35,265 bases of DNA from CAZJBH01 sp964544485 (GCA_964544485.1 CAZJBH010000004.1:1-35265), one strand, 5' to 3'; numbered from the stretch's first letter, positions 16,301 to 23,276 are shown. A program made the numbers and translations. The notes: generated by a model not told the origin, from the letters alone.

Positions 16301-16706
16301 AAGCTCAGGAACTAGTAATTTAACTACTATGGAACCTGGTTATGGTTATTGGGTAGATGTAGTCGCTGATACGGTTATTGAAGGTCAGGGAAGTTTATAT
16401 AGTTCTCAAGGAACTCCGAGTGCTAGCATGCCTTCAATAAATCTGCTTAGTGGTTGGAACTTAATTGGTTATTTTCAACGAGCCGGTGATACAGAATCTT
16501 CAATTAGCAATGCGCTTTATACGATTGGTGATAACTATAGTTCTAGTAATTTAATTACCTATGATCCTTATGATCCTAATGATGGATACAGTATTTCTCG
16601 TCTTCTTAGTCCTGATTCAATAATTAGTTCGGGTAGCGCATTTTGGGCATTCTTAACAGAGGATAGTCCATATGCTCCAGGAAATAGGCATAGTTCAGAA
16701 GATTAA
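10350..16706 (+). CDS. Giant secreted surface protein with Ig-like domains and three right-handed beta-helix segments
   Basis: 2118 aa. The export signal at ~18-42 has a hydrophobic core ending VLA-DHAT. Residues ~45-185 are a DUF11-like beta sandwich. About five Ig-like/chitobiase-type modules of ~95 residues follow, marked by D-x-x-x-P joints near 260, 347, 445, 540 and 643. Three NosD/pectate-lyase-like beta-helix segments open with near-identical motifs: TIQEAINKATAGDTITVEAG (~750), TIQEGVDAVGTDGTVNVVAG (~1104) and TIQEGIDAVNEDGIVDVAAG (~1488). A Big_5-like domain (~1830-1925) and a two-part GWNLIGY-type module (~1928-2090) finish it. No transmembrane anchor, LPXTG or dockerin is visible. 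It is rich in Asn/Asp/Thr, with scattered cysteines. Probably an extracellular adhesin or glycan-binding fibre; enzymatic activity cannot be claimed. It heads the cluster with the dockerin and cohesin genes (20 bp to the next). Confidence 0.8.
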   Translation: MTNKKTLRGSINSKGGSHWLVASMLSVVFLTSGFFIFTPVLADHATTVSVSPEEVQGNSIDTYDFTIDNDGPDSVYLIKITAPTGFTITGDVSCPEDISEEYDWSSSYTDDYAICQTGGHPSNENLISGSATISFSAVSANPEDDTVYNWGIYTEDNQWGGWNNPDAQVLVDVHFPITTDNAPASDEWQTSPFDITLTCDDDRTEGVTGSGCENTYYSVNEGEYIIGTSISVDDEGITNISYYSEDVVGNTEDVHNISVKLDTVAPVTSDSVDQEWYNESVEVTLSSFEETSGLAAIYYTTNGDTPTTTDEYSGPFTLSAEGEHPLQYFSVDAAGNVENVVPGSIVKIDRTDPVAGIEGEPENWTNSSQTASVTCSDEGSEIINSGCNTESFGYLVYDSEQEVCSIDPEDYTSGSSVGITSHSWVCSYVKDNAGNEDFSNPVEFKVDQINPETTLSDDQEDEINALAEWQKTDAEITLTYEDNGGSGVNQKFLDIVPFGETCEAVTPYDDSVKTVSEHSTVCWTVNDNAGNSTSGSADVKVDKTSPTIEINSPEAGAWYNNDFDVDVSDNDEGGSNVAFCEYQVKSAGSITQTWTPRNCNQPITLTVGSDQNCRDEGENACKVLLRNTDGADNESAVSERTFSIDWTEPTGEITSPIEDEVIIDSSVELDFTSNDATSPYTCYYELNGNGENEIAGCSSLIVNGLSEGRNTLSLIIRDAAGNVHIDEISFVSNNDGTLTVGAEGTGADFITIQEAINKATAGDTITVEAGTYNESVLIDKSLTLQGNSVTEIQGDDSTNNFVVKITANDVLINNIEVNGTGSAVGDNNFDYGILVENTDGVEIKNSTIKNIWETSSNGIGIEGSTNSNIHHNNISSFHKRGIRYINSDGEFYYNEVIGDNVNGNDRVQNLVNLWGGSNVEIYENTLYNALSTTDNPTWDSPGIFISSYGGDGDSYANIYDNEIYDCDTGIVVGSYYAGTDNSDADIAGNNFHDLKWAINFEKETASASITDKNIFSNVEKAINAEDGDGLITCPSVDAAENYWGTAEKSSIDALVCENVTFEPYYVNSEMTILSDEAPSQVYVDSSYSDGDSDSHIFGYDAFATIQEGVDAVGTDGTVNVVAGTYAERLSISKPINLIGPQSLVNPVDGGLRTDSSVEAIITEEGLSDPNPNVLIEIANGANGVSIKGFTLVGHPTFNNAETSVIRVGGSSGSADNVTVENNIISGFYGIVFKGGNTMIVNQNKFSINKNGFSGTNGGNDVTITGNSIVPAENITDDPSGVYITSCNNCVISENNINGLVDSNAGYGEGIMGSDNTNLTIADNIINGMGLFGIGLWGSTDTVTIQGNTIENNGLNHPRDDACGISFKGVNVDILDNTIINNYDGIQIDEATTAEVSIFDNKIHSNTSLELYVIDSAETVDATNNWWGSAAPDFATIVSGDADYDCWYLDSDMTKDSCEVGLDKVYIHTDTSSCNVDNDEYAGFNCFDTIQEGIDAVNEDGIVDVAAGIYDPEDMGGPDWNRVMINNPLTLQGAGSDATILDENHTAGVHTTALWIDAANVNITGLTVKNSDFGIRIKGVDNIPSDLFFDDVIVEGNDGSGFVFDGDESISGVTLIDCQANNNGDRGIYFAPSVDVNSVTLTNTSANNNRIMGFNTQGTMENLIITGGEFNNNVGGSPLGTSEGPYYGFGISLENVIHADISEITALNNGTNGPAEGGAGIVVKKDSSDITITDATLTGNKIGLWLEPKWLAEDPTPADTTIIESTIVGNDFGVKNDISDITVIGEFNWWGSNKGPYHSDDNLGGLGDEVSDNVDFRPWCTAADCTVQDSDTPNVNSQTPPNGSVGVNLDSTVSVEFDEEVQCGAGSDWSSCFSLDSVAGTFNFADNTLTFTPNSNLGFNTEYTVTLSDVIDLAGNQLAENSWSFITLTNYSIELEGGKMNLISIPTVPSQGTDISDVLGDAEADINTVWQYDVENDEWKVYHAGSSGTSNLTTMEPGYGYWVDVVADTVIEGQGSLYSSQGTPSASMPSINLLSGWNLIGYFQRAGDTESSISNALYTIGDNYSSSNLITYDPYDPNDGYSISRLLSPDSIISSGSAFWAFLTEDSPYAPGNRHSSED

Positions 16707-16726
16707 TTCCTGAGAATTAAGTAAAT

Positions 16727-17770
16727 ATGAAATCATCTTTAATCAAAATTAGTATAATTACGGCGCTGTTTCTGCCTCTTTTGGCAGAAGCAGCTCCGGG
16801 TATTCCGCATCAATTTTACGGATCAGTTGATTTTTCAAATGGTCCGGCTCCGGATAATCTGGTAGTTGAGGCAAGGATAGGTGGAGAGGTAGTAGCCAGT
16901 ACTTCTATAACAGACGGCAAATATGGCTTTACTCCAAATCTATTTTTCGTCAGAGACCCTGAGAGTAATAGATCTGGAGAAGAGATTAATTTTTTTGTTA
17001 GCGGTATTGATACAGAGCAATCAGCTGTTTTTGTTAACGGAGGTTACTCTAACAAAGATTTAACAGTAGATGGTTCAGTAGGCACGATTGAAATGGGCGA
17101 AGGAGAAACTATTGAAGGACAAACAGTAGCAATTACTCCGTCAGATCCTTCTTATACAAATATTAGTGTAGGTAGTGATTTAAACATTACTATTTCTTCT
17201 AATGTGAGCACGAATGCATTGATAGAAAAGGTTCAAAAAATGGAAAGTGGGAATGTGGCTATTTTTTCAGGCAAAAATTTATTAAACGCTTATGAAATTA
17301 AGATAGATAGCGAAGATGATATTACTATTTCTATCACCATAAGCTATGATGATAGCCAGATAGATGAAGATACAATCAGTCCTTATTGGTTTAATGGAAC
17401 TGATTGGGTTGAGATTAGTCCTTTTAGCATAGATAAAACAGCTAACAAGATTACTTTTGAAATAGAACAAGGCGGAACTCCTTACGCTATTTTTGGCGAT
17501 CCAGTAGTTGTTGACTCAGGAGATGATACAACTCCTCCTGCTTCTCCGGGCGGCGGTTCTACTCCAAGCACTCCTTCCGGACCAACCCCTCTTAGCGAAG
17601 CAGCCCAGGCAGCAGATACTAATTCAGATGATAAAATAGACATTTTAGATTTCAACGCTTTAATGGTAAATTGGGGAAAAGAAGAAACAGGAAATATAGC
17701 TGATTTTGATAATAATGGAAGAGTAGATATTTTTGATTTTAACTTATTAATGATTTATTGGACGGGGTAA
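16727..17770 (+). CDS. Secreted dockerin-domain protein
   Basis: 347 aa. Signal peptide at 1-22 (LPLLAEA-APG). Residues ~25-120 form a carboxypeptidase-regulatory-like beta sandwich (HQFYGSVDFSNGPAPDNLVV). Residues ~140-265 form a second beta domain ending NKITFEIEQGGTPYAIFGDP. A Pro/Ser/Thr linker (~268-292) precedes a type I dockerin with two calcium loops: D297-x-N299-x-D301-x-x-x-D305-x-x-D308 and D326-x-D328-x-N330-x-x-x-D334-x-x-D337, each followed by FNxLMxxW. Family knowledge: dockerins bind cohesins with high affinity in a calcium-dependent way, building surface complexes such as cellulosomes. It starts 20 bp after the giant protein and stops 18 bp before the membrane-anchored cohesin gene, the obvious partner. 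It has no catalytic domain, so it may be an adaptor. Confidence 0.85.
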   Translation: MKSSLIKISIITALFLPLLAEAAPGIPHQFYGSVDFSNGPAPDNLVVEARIGGEVVASTSITDGKYGFTPNLFFVRDPESNRSGEEINFFVSGIDTEQSAVFVNGGYSNKDLTVDGSVGTIEMGEGETIEGQTVAITPSDPSYTNISVGSDLNITISSNVSTNALIEKVQKMESGNVAIFSGKNLLNAYEIKIDSEDDITISITISYDDSQIDEDTISPYWFNGTDWVEISPFSIDKTANKITFEIEQGGTPYAIFGDPVVVDSGDDTTPPASPGGGSTPSTPSGPTPLSEAAQAADTNSDDKIDILDFNALMVNWGKEETGNIADFDNNGRVDIFDFNLLMIYWTG

Positions 17771-17788
17771 ATTAGGGAATATAAAATT

Positions 17789-18598
17789 ATGACAAAAAAA
17801 ATACTAATAACAAGCTTATTTATCTTAGGAGGAATTGCTTTAGCTAATTTTAGCTTGGCAGCAAGTATAATTTCTTTTTCACCAAATAGCTTTAATCTTA
17901 ATCCAGGAGAAAGCTTTAATTTAACTGTTAGCTTGGATCCTCAAGGAGTAAGAAATTATACAGTTAAAAATGTTATTAACTATCCAGCGGATCTATTAGA
18001 AGTAACAGCTTTTAATTTTGCTGCTAATTGGATGCAATTATCGCAAAGCGGCTATGATTTAATTGATAATACAAATGGTCAATTAATAAAAACAGCTGGT
18101 TATCCGGGCGGAATACCAACTTCAGCTGTTTTCGGAACAGTCACTTTTTTAGCTAAACAAGCAGGCAGCGGAATGATTAGTTTAAGTTCTGATTCAGCTG
18201 CTTATGACGCTAGCAATCAGAATGTTTTAAGTTCTAGTTTAGCTTCAGCTTCGGTTAATGTAGAAGCGGTTACAACTCCTCCTCAGCAGCCAGTTTCTCA
18301 GCCAGAAACTGCTCCAGCTGATTCAGAAGAAGAAGCTGGCGAGCAGACTCAGCCAGAGGAAGGCGCTACTCAAGAAGAAACAACAGAGCCAGAGACTGAA
18401 GAAGGGGCTCAAACTGAAGAAGAAACAGTAGCTGAAGAAGACGAAGAATCAGAAGAATCTGCTTCTCTCTTAGCTAGTATTGGAGATATTATTACCTTTG
18501 GAACCGGGAATGCTTTCATCGGAATACTTATTTTGTTAATTGCCGCTGGAATAATCTTTTTCATTATCCGCGGATTTAGAATGAAAAAGAGATCTTAA
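17789..18598 (+). CDS. Membrane-anchored cohesin-domain protein
   Basis: 269 aa. Signal peptide at 1-24 (NFSLAAS). A cohesin-like beta sandwich spans ~25-155 (FSPNSFNLNPGESFNLTV, YPADLLEVTAFNF, AVFGTVTFLAKQAGSGMISL). An acidic linker of Glu/Thr/Gln (~165-220) leads to one membrane helix at ~232-258 (FIGILILLIAAGIIFFIIRG) and a short basic tail, so the cohesin faces outward. Family knowledge: cohesins receive dockerins. The adjacent upstream dockerin gene makes this the likely cell-surface receptor of that pair. It is the last gene of the cluster and is followed at once by a strong terminator. Binding between the two products is inference. Confidence 0.82.
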   Translation: MTKKILITSLFILGGIALANFSLAASIISFSPNSFNLNPGESFNLTVSLDPQGVRNYTVKNVINYPADLLEVTAFNFAANWMQLSQSGYDLIDNTNGQLIKTAGYPGGIPTSAVFGTVTFLAKQAGSGMISLSSDSAAYDASNQNVLSSSLASASVNVEAVTTPPQQPVSQPETAPADSEEEAGEQTQPEEGATQEETTEPETEEGAQTEEETVAEEDEESEESASLLASIGDIITFGTGNAFIGILILLIAAGIIFFIIRGFRMKKRS

Positions 18599-18618
18599 TT
18601 GAATTGTGATTAATCATA

Positions 18619-18642
18619 AAAACCGGCTTAGGCCGGTTTTTT
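18619..18642 (+). terminator. Intrinsic terminator of the surface cluster
   Basis: AAAACCGGC and GCCGGTTTT (18619-18627, 18632-18640) pair around TTAG, and the T run continues to 18642. It lies 20 bp after the cohesin gene. Confidence 0.85.
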
Positions 18643-18668
18643 GGTTGAATTAAAGTTTGAGATATAAT
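18641..18668 (+). promoter_or_regulatory. Promoter of murB
   Basis: Perfect -10 TATAAT (18663-18668) with a partial -35 TTGGTT (18641-18646) at 16-bp spacing. Start near 18675, a few bases before the ATG at 18683, so the transcript is almost leaderless. Confidence 0.5.
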
Positions 18669-18682
18669 AGAATTAATAAAAT

Positions 18683-19465
18683 ATGTTAAAAATTCAGCAA
18701 AATGTTTCTTTGGCTTTGCATACTAGTTTTAAAATTGGCGGACCAGCCAAATACTTTATTAAAGCCCAACAGCCTCAAGATTTAACTAAGGCAATTGATT
18801 ATGCTCAAAGCAAATCTTTGCCTTTTTTTATTCTCGGCCAAGGAAGCAATCTTTTAGTTAATGATGCTGGCTTTAACGGAGTAATCGTTAAAAACCAGGC
18901 TAATAATTTTAAAATTTTGAAAAATAAAATTATAACTGACTCAGGAACTTTATTAGCTGATTTAGTTTCTGCTTCAATTAAGGCTGGCTTGACTGGATTA
19001 GAATGGGCAATTGGCATTCCCGGAACAATTGGCGGAGCAGTTAAAGTAAATGCCAGTGCTTATGACCAAGAAATGAGTTCAATTGTTGAAAAGATTGAGC
19101 AAAAAAATGATTTAATTTTGAAAGTATGCTTAAAATTAGAAAAAGGCGATTCTAAAAAGAGTCATGCCTTAACAAACCAATATTTAATTCAAAGAAAGCA
19201 AAGCCAGCCATTAGAATACGCTTCAGCTGGCTGTATTTTTAAAAATCCTGCTGGATATCATGCCGGAGAATTAATTGACAAAGCTGGACTCAAAGGAGAA
19301 AGAATTAAGCAAGCAATGGTTTCAGAAAAGCATGCTAATTTCATTATTAATCTAGGCAAGGCTAAAGCTAAGCAAGTTAAAGAATTAATTAAAATAGTTA
19401 AAAAAGAAGTTTTTAAAAAATATCAAATTAAGTTAAAGGAAGAAATAAATTATCTTGGATTTTAA
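18683..19465 (+). CDS. murB: UDP-N-acetylenolpyruvoylglucosamine reductase, shortened
   Basis: 260 aa, versus roughly 300-340 for most MurB. It reduces UDP-GlcNAc-enolpyruvate to UDP-MurNAc, the second step of peptidoglycan precursor synthesis. FAD-binding marks are clear: TSFKIGGPAKYF, LGQGSNLLV and GIPGTIGGAVKVNASAY. The substrate domain shows YASAGCIFKNP, with Cys in place of the usual catalytic Ser (seen in other MurB), and the closing Glu in LKEEINYLGF. Between VEKIEQ and LILKVCLKLEKGD only two residues (KN) remain, where other MurB carry ~30-40 including the conserved FGYR-x-S segment (E. coli Arg159 region). The flanking sequence is clean and in frame. Either this lineage does without it or the gene is impaired. 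Confidence 0.85.
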   Translation: MLKIQQNVSLALHTSFKIGGPAKYFIKAQQPQDLTKAIDYAQSKSLPFFILGQGSNLLVNDAGFNGVIVKNQANNFKILKNKIITDSGTLLADLVSASIKAGLTGLEWAIGIPGTIGGAVKVNASAYDQEMSSIVEKIEQKNDLILKVCLKLEKGDSKKSHALTNQYLIQRKQSQPLEYASAGCIFKNPAGYHAGELIDKAGLKGERIKQAMVSEKHANFIINLGKAKAKQVKELIKIVKKEVFKKYQIKLKEEINYLGF

Positions 19466-19467
19466 AT

Positions 19468-19496
19468 TTGCCTTTTTCTTTGTTTGCCTATATAAT
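19468..19496 (+). promoter_or_regulatory. Promoter of cysC
   Basis: -35 TTGCCT (19468-19473), 17-bp spacer, perfect -10 TATAAT (19491-19496). Start near 19503. A strong ribosome site AGGAGGAG (19526-19533) sits 7 nt before the ATG at 19541. Confidence 0.65.
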
Positions 19497-19540
19497 GAAA
19501 TTAAGATATGCAATTAAATCTTAGCAGGAGGAGATAAGAT

Positions 19541-20092
19541 ATGATAAAGTTCTTTGGCAATCAGCGAAAACAACAGGGTTTGGTTTTATGGTTAACCGGA
19601 TTGCCTTGCGCAGGCAAAACTACCATTGCTTTAGAGTTAATTAAACTTTTAAAAGCAAGAGATATTCCTTATCAGCATTTAGACGGAGATAAGATCAGGC
19701 AAAAGATTCATACTAAATTAGGTTTTTCTAAAAAAGATCGAAACAAGAATGTTAGAATGGTCGGTGATTTGGCTCATCAATTAAATCATCAAGGAAATTT
19801 AGTGATTGCCTCTTTTGTTTCTCCTTATAAAAGTTCTCGTCAGCGTAATCGCAAAAAAATTAAACGCTATGTTGAAGTTTTTGTGAACGCGCCGATTCAA
19901 GTTTGCGAGCAAAGAGATGTTAAAGGGATGTATCAAAAAGCTAGGCAAGGAAAAATCAAAAACTTTACCGGGATAGATGATCCTTATGAAGAACCAGAAT
20001 CAGCAGAGATAGAAGTTAGAACTGATCAAGAAACTCCTCAACAAAGCGCTCAAAAAATATTGGAATATTTAATTCATAATCAATTAATCTAA
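19541..20092 (+). CDS. cysC: Adenylylsulfate (APS) kinase
   Basis: 183 aa, close to full length for CysC. It phosphorylates APS with ATP to make PAPS, the sulfate donor for sulfotransferases. Walker A is GLPCAGKTT (~22-30), with HLDGDKIRQ and GFSKKDRNKNVRMVGDLAH next. SFVSPYKSSR carries the conserved serine (~90), then DVKGMYQKARQGKIKNFTG and IDDPYEEP, all family signatures. Its own TATAAT promoter and an AGGAGGAG ribosome site suggest solid expression. Whether hpf (start 20101, 8 bp after) is co-transcribed is likely but not proven. No ATP sulfurylase gene is in the window; the sulfotransferase at 3781-4629 is a likely user of the product. Confidence 0.92.
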   Translation: MIKFFGNQRKQQGLVLWLTGLPCAGKTTIALELIKLLKARDIPYQHLDGDKIRQKIHTKLGFSKKDRNKNVRMVGDLAHQLNHQGNLVIASFVSPYKSSRQRNRKKIKRYVEVFVNAPIQVCEQRDVKGMYQKARQGKIKNFTGIDDPYEEPESAEIEVRTDQETPQQSAQKILEYLIHNQLI

Positions 20093-20100
20093 ACATTTTT

Positions 20101-20514
20101 ATGCAAATAATTATCAAATCAACCAATATGGATTTAACTCCGGCGATTAAGGAGTATGTTAACGATAAAATCGGGTCTTTGGAAAAGTATTTAAAAAATA
20201 CGAATCCGGATTTAGTTAAAGCTGAAGTGGAAGTTGGCAAGATTAAAAAAGGCCAGCGCCAAGGAGAGATTTGCCGAGCAGAAGTCAATCTGTCAATCGG
20301 CGGCAAATTAATTCGGGTTTCTGAAACCGAAGAATCCCTATACGCAGCCATAGATTTGGTTAAAGATGAATTAAAAAGGGAAGTCAGGCAATTCAAGGAT
20401 AAAACTCAAACCCAATACATCCGGGGAGCCAGATCTTGGAAAAAGTTTTGGCGGCTTAGTTCTCTGGCGCGTTTTCGCAAACCTAAATCTAAAAAAATTA
20501 TTAAAAGAAAATAG
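20101..20514 (+). CDS. hpf: Ribosome hibernation promoting factor (HPF/RaiA family)
   Basis: 137 aa. The N-terminal S30AE domain (~1-100) reads IIIKSTNMDLTPAIKEYVNDKIGSLEKYL, given here as MQIIIKSTNMDLTPAI then KEYVNDKIGSLEKYL, and ends SETEESLYAAIDLVKDELK. Family knowledge: it binds the 30S decoding site and stores ribosomes in an inactive form under starvation. It lacks the ~55-residue dimerisation domain of long HPF; instead the tail (~105-137) is very basic (RFRKPKSKKIIKRK) and could bind rRNA. It follows cysC by 8 bp and is closed by a terminator. Confidence 0.88.
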   Translation: MQIIIKSTNMDLTPAIKEYVNDKIGSLEKYLKNTNPDLVKAEVEVGKIKKGQRQGEICRAEVNLSIGGKLIRVSETEESLYAAIDLVKDELKREVRQFKDKTQTQYIRGARSWKKFWRLSSLARFRKPKSKKIIKRK

Positions 20515-20536
20515 ATTTTAATTAGGGAAATAAATA

Positions 20537-20568
20537 AAGCCGCAGTTTTTTAGCTGCGGCTTATTAAT
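20537..20568 (+). terminator. Intrinsic terminator after hpf
   Basis: AAGCCGCAG (20537-20545) pairs with CTGCGGCTT (20554-20562) around a T-rich loop, followed by an AT-rich run. It separates hpf from secA. The downstream T run is broken, so strength is moderate. Confidence 0.7.
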
Positions 20569-20579
20569 TTTATTTTAAT

Positions 20580-20608
20580 TTGATTTTTAACTTAAATTAA
20601 GTTAAAGT
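20580..20608 (+). promoter_or_regulatory. Possible secA promoter with embedded palindrome
   Basis: A perfect 19-bp dyad TTAACTTAA-A-TTAAGTTAA (20587-20605) lies just upstream of secA. It sits between a possible -35 TTGATT (20580-20585) and a weak -10 TAAAGT (20603-20608, 17-bp spacer), a position typical of an operator. Low GC makes chance dyads likelier. Confidence 0.35.
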
Positions 20609-20618
20609 AATAGAATCT

Positions 20619-23276
20619 ATGTCATTTTTAAGCAAATTTGTCAGGGATGACAATCAAAAAAAATTAAATGAAATTCAGCCATTGGTTGATCAAATTAACC
20701 AGCTTGAAGAAAAAATCAAGCTTCTTTCAGATGAGGAATTAAAGCAAAAAAGCCTTCAGCTTAAAGAAAAAGTTCAACAGGAATTAGCTAACCAAAAAGA
20801 AGAGCGAGATGAACAGGGAAATATTCTTTTTAATAATTCAGCGCTTGATAAAGTTTTGCCTGAAGCATTTGCCTTGGTTAGAGAATCAGCTAAGCGGACT
20901 CTTGGACAGAGACATTTTGATGTTCAGTTGATTGGCGGAATTGCTTTGCATTGGGGAGAAATCGCTGAAATGAAAACAGGCGAAGGAAAAACTCTAGCTG
21001 CTACTTTAGCCATTTATTTAAACGCTTTAGCTGGCAGAGGAACGCATGTGATTACAGTCAATGACTATTTATCCCGGCGCGATGTTAATTGGATGGGCCC
21101 GGTTTATGATCTATTAGGCTTGTCTTGCGCTTGTATTAATCATGACCAAGCCTATTTATTCAATCCTCAAACTGAGCCGGATGAAAATGAAGTTACCGTA
21201 GAAATGCAGAATTTGCGCAAAGTTGAACGCAAACAAGCCTATCAGGCAGATATTACTTATGGGACTAATAATGAATTTGGTTTTGATTATTTGCGCGATA
21301 ATATGGCTCCTTCTTTGGAGACTATGGTCCAGCGCGATCCTTTTTTCGCGATTATTGATGAAGTGGACAGTGTTTTAATTGATGAAGCCAGAACTCCTTT
21401 AATTATTTCCGCGCCAGACGCTGATTCAGGCAAAATGTATCAGCAGTTTTCCAGTTTAGTCCCTCAATTAAAAGAAAATCAGGATTATAATATTGATGAA
21501 AAAGCCAGAGCAGTTACTTTAACTGAAGCTGGAATTAGCAAAGTTGAAAAAATACTTGGCATGGAGAATATTTATCAAGAAGGCGGAATTCGCTATGTTC
21601 ATCATTTAGAGCAAGCTTTGCGCGCTGAAGCTCTTTTTAAAAAAGATCGCGATTATGTAGTTCGGGATAATCAGGTAATTATTGTAGATGAGTTTACCGG
21701 CCGGTTAATGCCAGGAAGAAGATATTCTGATGGTTTGCATCAAGCTTTGGAAGCTAAAGAAAATGTTCAAGTGCAACAGGAAAGCCGAACCGTGGCTTCA
21801 ATTACTTTTCAAAACTATTTTAGAATGTATCCTAAATTAGCTGGAATGACCGGAACTGCTTTGACTTCAGCTGAAGAATTTCATAAGGTATATCAGTTGG
21901 AAATAACAGTGGTGCCGACTAACAAGCCAATGATTCGGCAGGATTTGTCAGATGTGATTTATAAAACGGAAAAAGCTAAATTTAAAGCGATTGTTGAAGA
22001 TGTTAAGCAAAGAAATCAAAAAGGACAGCCAGTTTTAATCGGTACGGTTTCTATTGAGAAAAACGAACTTTTGGCTGAATATTTAAAACGAGCCGGGGTT
22101 CCGCATCAAATTCTTAACGCTAAAAATCATGAGCAGGAAGCCCAAATTATTTCCCAAGCCGGGAAAAAAAGCGCGGTGACCGTGGCTACGAATATGGCTG
22201 GCCGGGGAGTAGATATTATTCTTGGCGGCCGTCCAGAAGATTATTCAGCTGAAGAATGGCAAAAGATCCATCAACAAGTAATTGATTTAGGCGGTTTGCA
22301 TGTGATTGGAACTGAGCGCCATGAAGCTAGAAGAATTGATGATCAGTTAAGAGGCAGGGCCGGTCGGCAGGGAGATCCTGGTTCTTCACAGTTTTACGCT
22401 TCTTTAGAAGATGATTTAATGAGAATTTTTGGCGGAGATCGAGTTTCTAGCTTAATGAATACTTTAAGGGTTCCGGAAGACCAGCCAATTGAGAATAAAA
22501 TGATCTCTCGGGCGATTGAATCAGCTCAAAGCAAAATTGAAGGTCATAATTTTGATATTCGAAAGCATGTTTTGGAATACGATGATGTTTTGAATAAACA
22601 GCGGGATACAATCTATCGCCGCAGAAAAGAAGTCTTAAAAGAAAAAAATTTAAAGCCAGAGTTTTTAGAGATGCTTGAAAATCAAATTAGGGATGCGGTT
22701 GAATTGCATACTCAAGCCCAGCCTTGGAATTTAAAAGAAATCAGCGAGATAAGCCAAAGCATGTTCTCAATTTCTAATAATTTAGAAGAAAAATTAAAAG
22801 AGTTTAAAAATCCTGAAAAAGTATCAGAATATTTAATTGAATTAGCCAAGCAAGCTTATCAGGAAAAAGAAAAGGAGATTAATCAAGCCCAAGATTTAGG
22901 AGAAAAAGAGCTTAAGCCGGAACAAATGCCAATGCGGCAAGTAGAGCGTTTTGTTTTATTGCGCAGCATAGATTCATTATGGATGGATCATATTGATAAT
23001 ATGAGTCATTTAAGGGATAGTGTCCGTTTGCGGGCTTATGGCCAAAAAGATCCTTTGGTTGAATACAAAAACGAAGGAATGCGTTTGTTCCAGCAGTTAT
23101 TAGGCTCAATCCAATCAACTGCGGTGAATATGATTTTTAAGATTGGTTTAGCGCCTGCTGAGCAGCAATCAAGACAGTCTAATCAGATTGTAGATTCAGG
23201 ACAGAATAAGGTTGGACGGAATGATCCCTGTCCATGCGGAAGCGGCAAGAAATTCAAAAAATGTCATGGAAAATAA
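20619..23276 (+). CDS. secA: Preprotein translocase ATPase SecA
   Basis: 885 aa, near the E. coli length (901). It drives Sec-dependent export of signal-peptide proteins, which here include the protease, giant, dockerin and cohesin proteins. Walker A MKTGEGKT (~118-125), the DEVDSVLIDEARTPL box (~246-260), preprotein-binding region IVDEFTGRLMPGRRYSDGLH, VATNMAGRGVDIILGG and RIDDQLRGRAGRQGDPGSS (motif VI) are all present. The C-terminal zinc-binding SEC-C motif is intact (GRNDPCPCGSGKKFKKCHG). No truncation or key-residue loss was seen. It is flanked by terminators, so it is probably a single-gene unit. Confidence 0.97.
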   Translation: MSFLSKFVRDDNQKKLNEIQPLVDQINQLEEKIKLLSDEELKQKSLQLKEKVQQELANQKEERDEQGNILFNNSALDKVLPEAFALVRESAKRTLGQRHFDVQLIGGIALHWGEIAEMKTGEGKTLAATLAIYLNALAGRGTHVITVNDYLSRRDVNWMGPVYDLLGLSCACINHDQAYLFNPQTEPDENEVTVEMQNLRKVERKQAYQADITYGTNNEFGFDYLRDNMAPSLETMVQRDPFFAIIDEVDSVLIDEARTPLIISAPDADSGKMYQQFSSLVPQLKENQDYNIDEKARAVTLTEAGISKVEKILGMENIYQEGGIRYVHHLEQALRAEALFKKDRDYVVRDNQVIIVDEFTGRLMPGRRYSDGLHQALEAKENVQVQQESRTVASITFQNYFRMYPKLAGMTGTALTSAEEFHKVYQLEITVVPTNKPMIRQDLSDVIYKTEKAKFKAIVEDVKQRNQKGQPVLIGTVSIEKNELLAEYLKRAGVPHQILNAKNHEQEAQIISQAGKKSAVTVATNMAGRGVDIILGGRPEDYSAEEWQKIHQQVIDLGGLHVIGTERHEARRIDDQLRGRAGRQGDPGSSQFYASLEDDLMRIFGGDRVSSLMNTLRVPEDQPIENKMISRAIESAQSKIEGHNFDIRKHVLEYDDVLNKQRDTIYRRRKEVLKEKNLKPEFLEMLENQIRDAVELHTQAQPWNLKEISEISQSMFSISNNLEEKLKEFKNPEKVSEYLIELAKQAYQEKEKEINQAQDLGEKELKPEQMPMRQVERFVLLRSIDSLWMDHIDNMSHLRDSVRLRAYGQKDPLVEYKNEGMRLFQQLLGSIQSTAVNMIFKIGLAPAEQQSRQSNQIVDSGQNKVGRNDPCPCGSGKKFKKCHGK

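Noticed and set aside
19508..19537. Nine-codon leader peptide frame (MQLNLSRRR) before cysC
   Set aside because: The AGG AGG codons are simply the ribosome site of cysC; nothing supports translation of the short frame.
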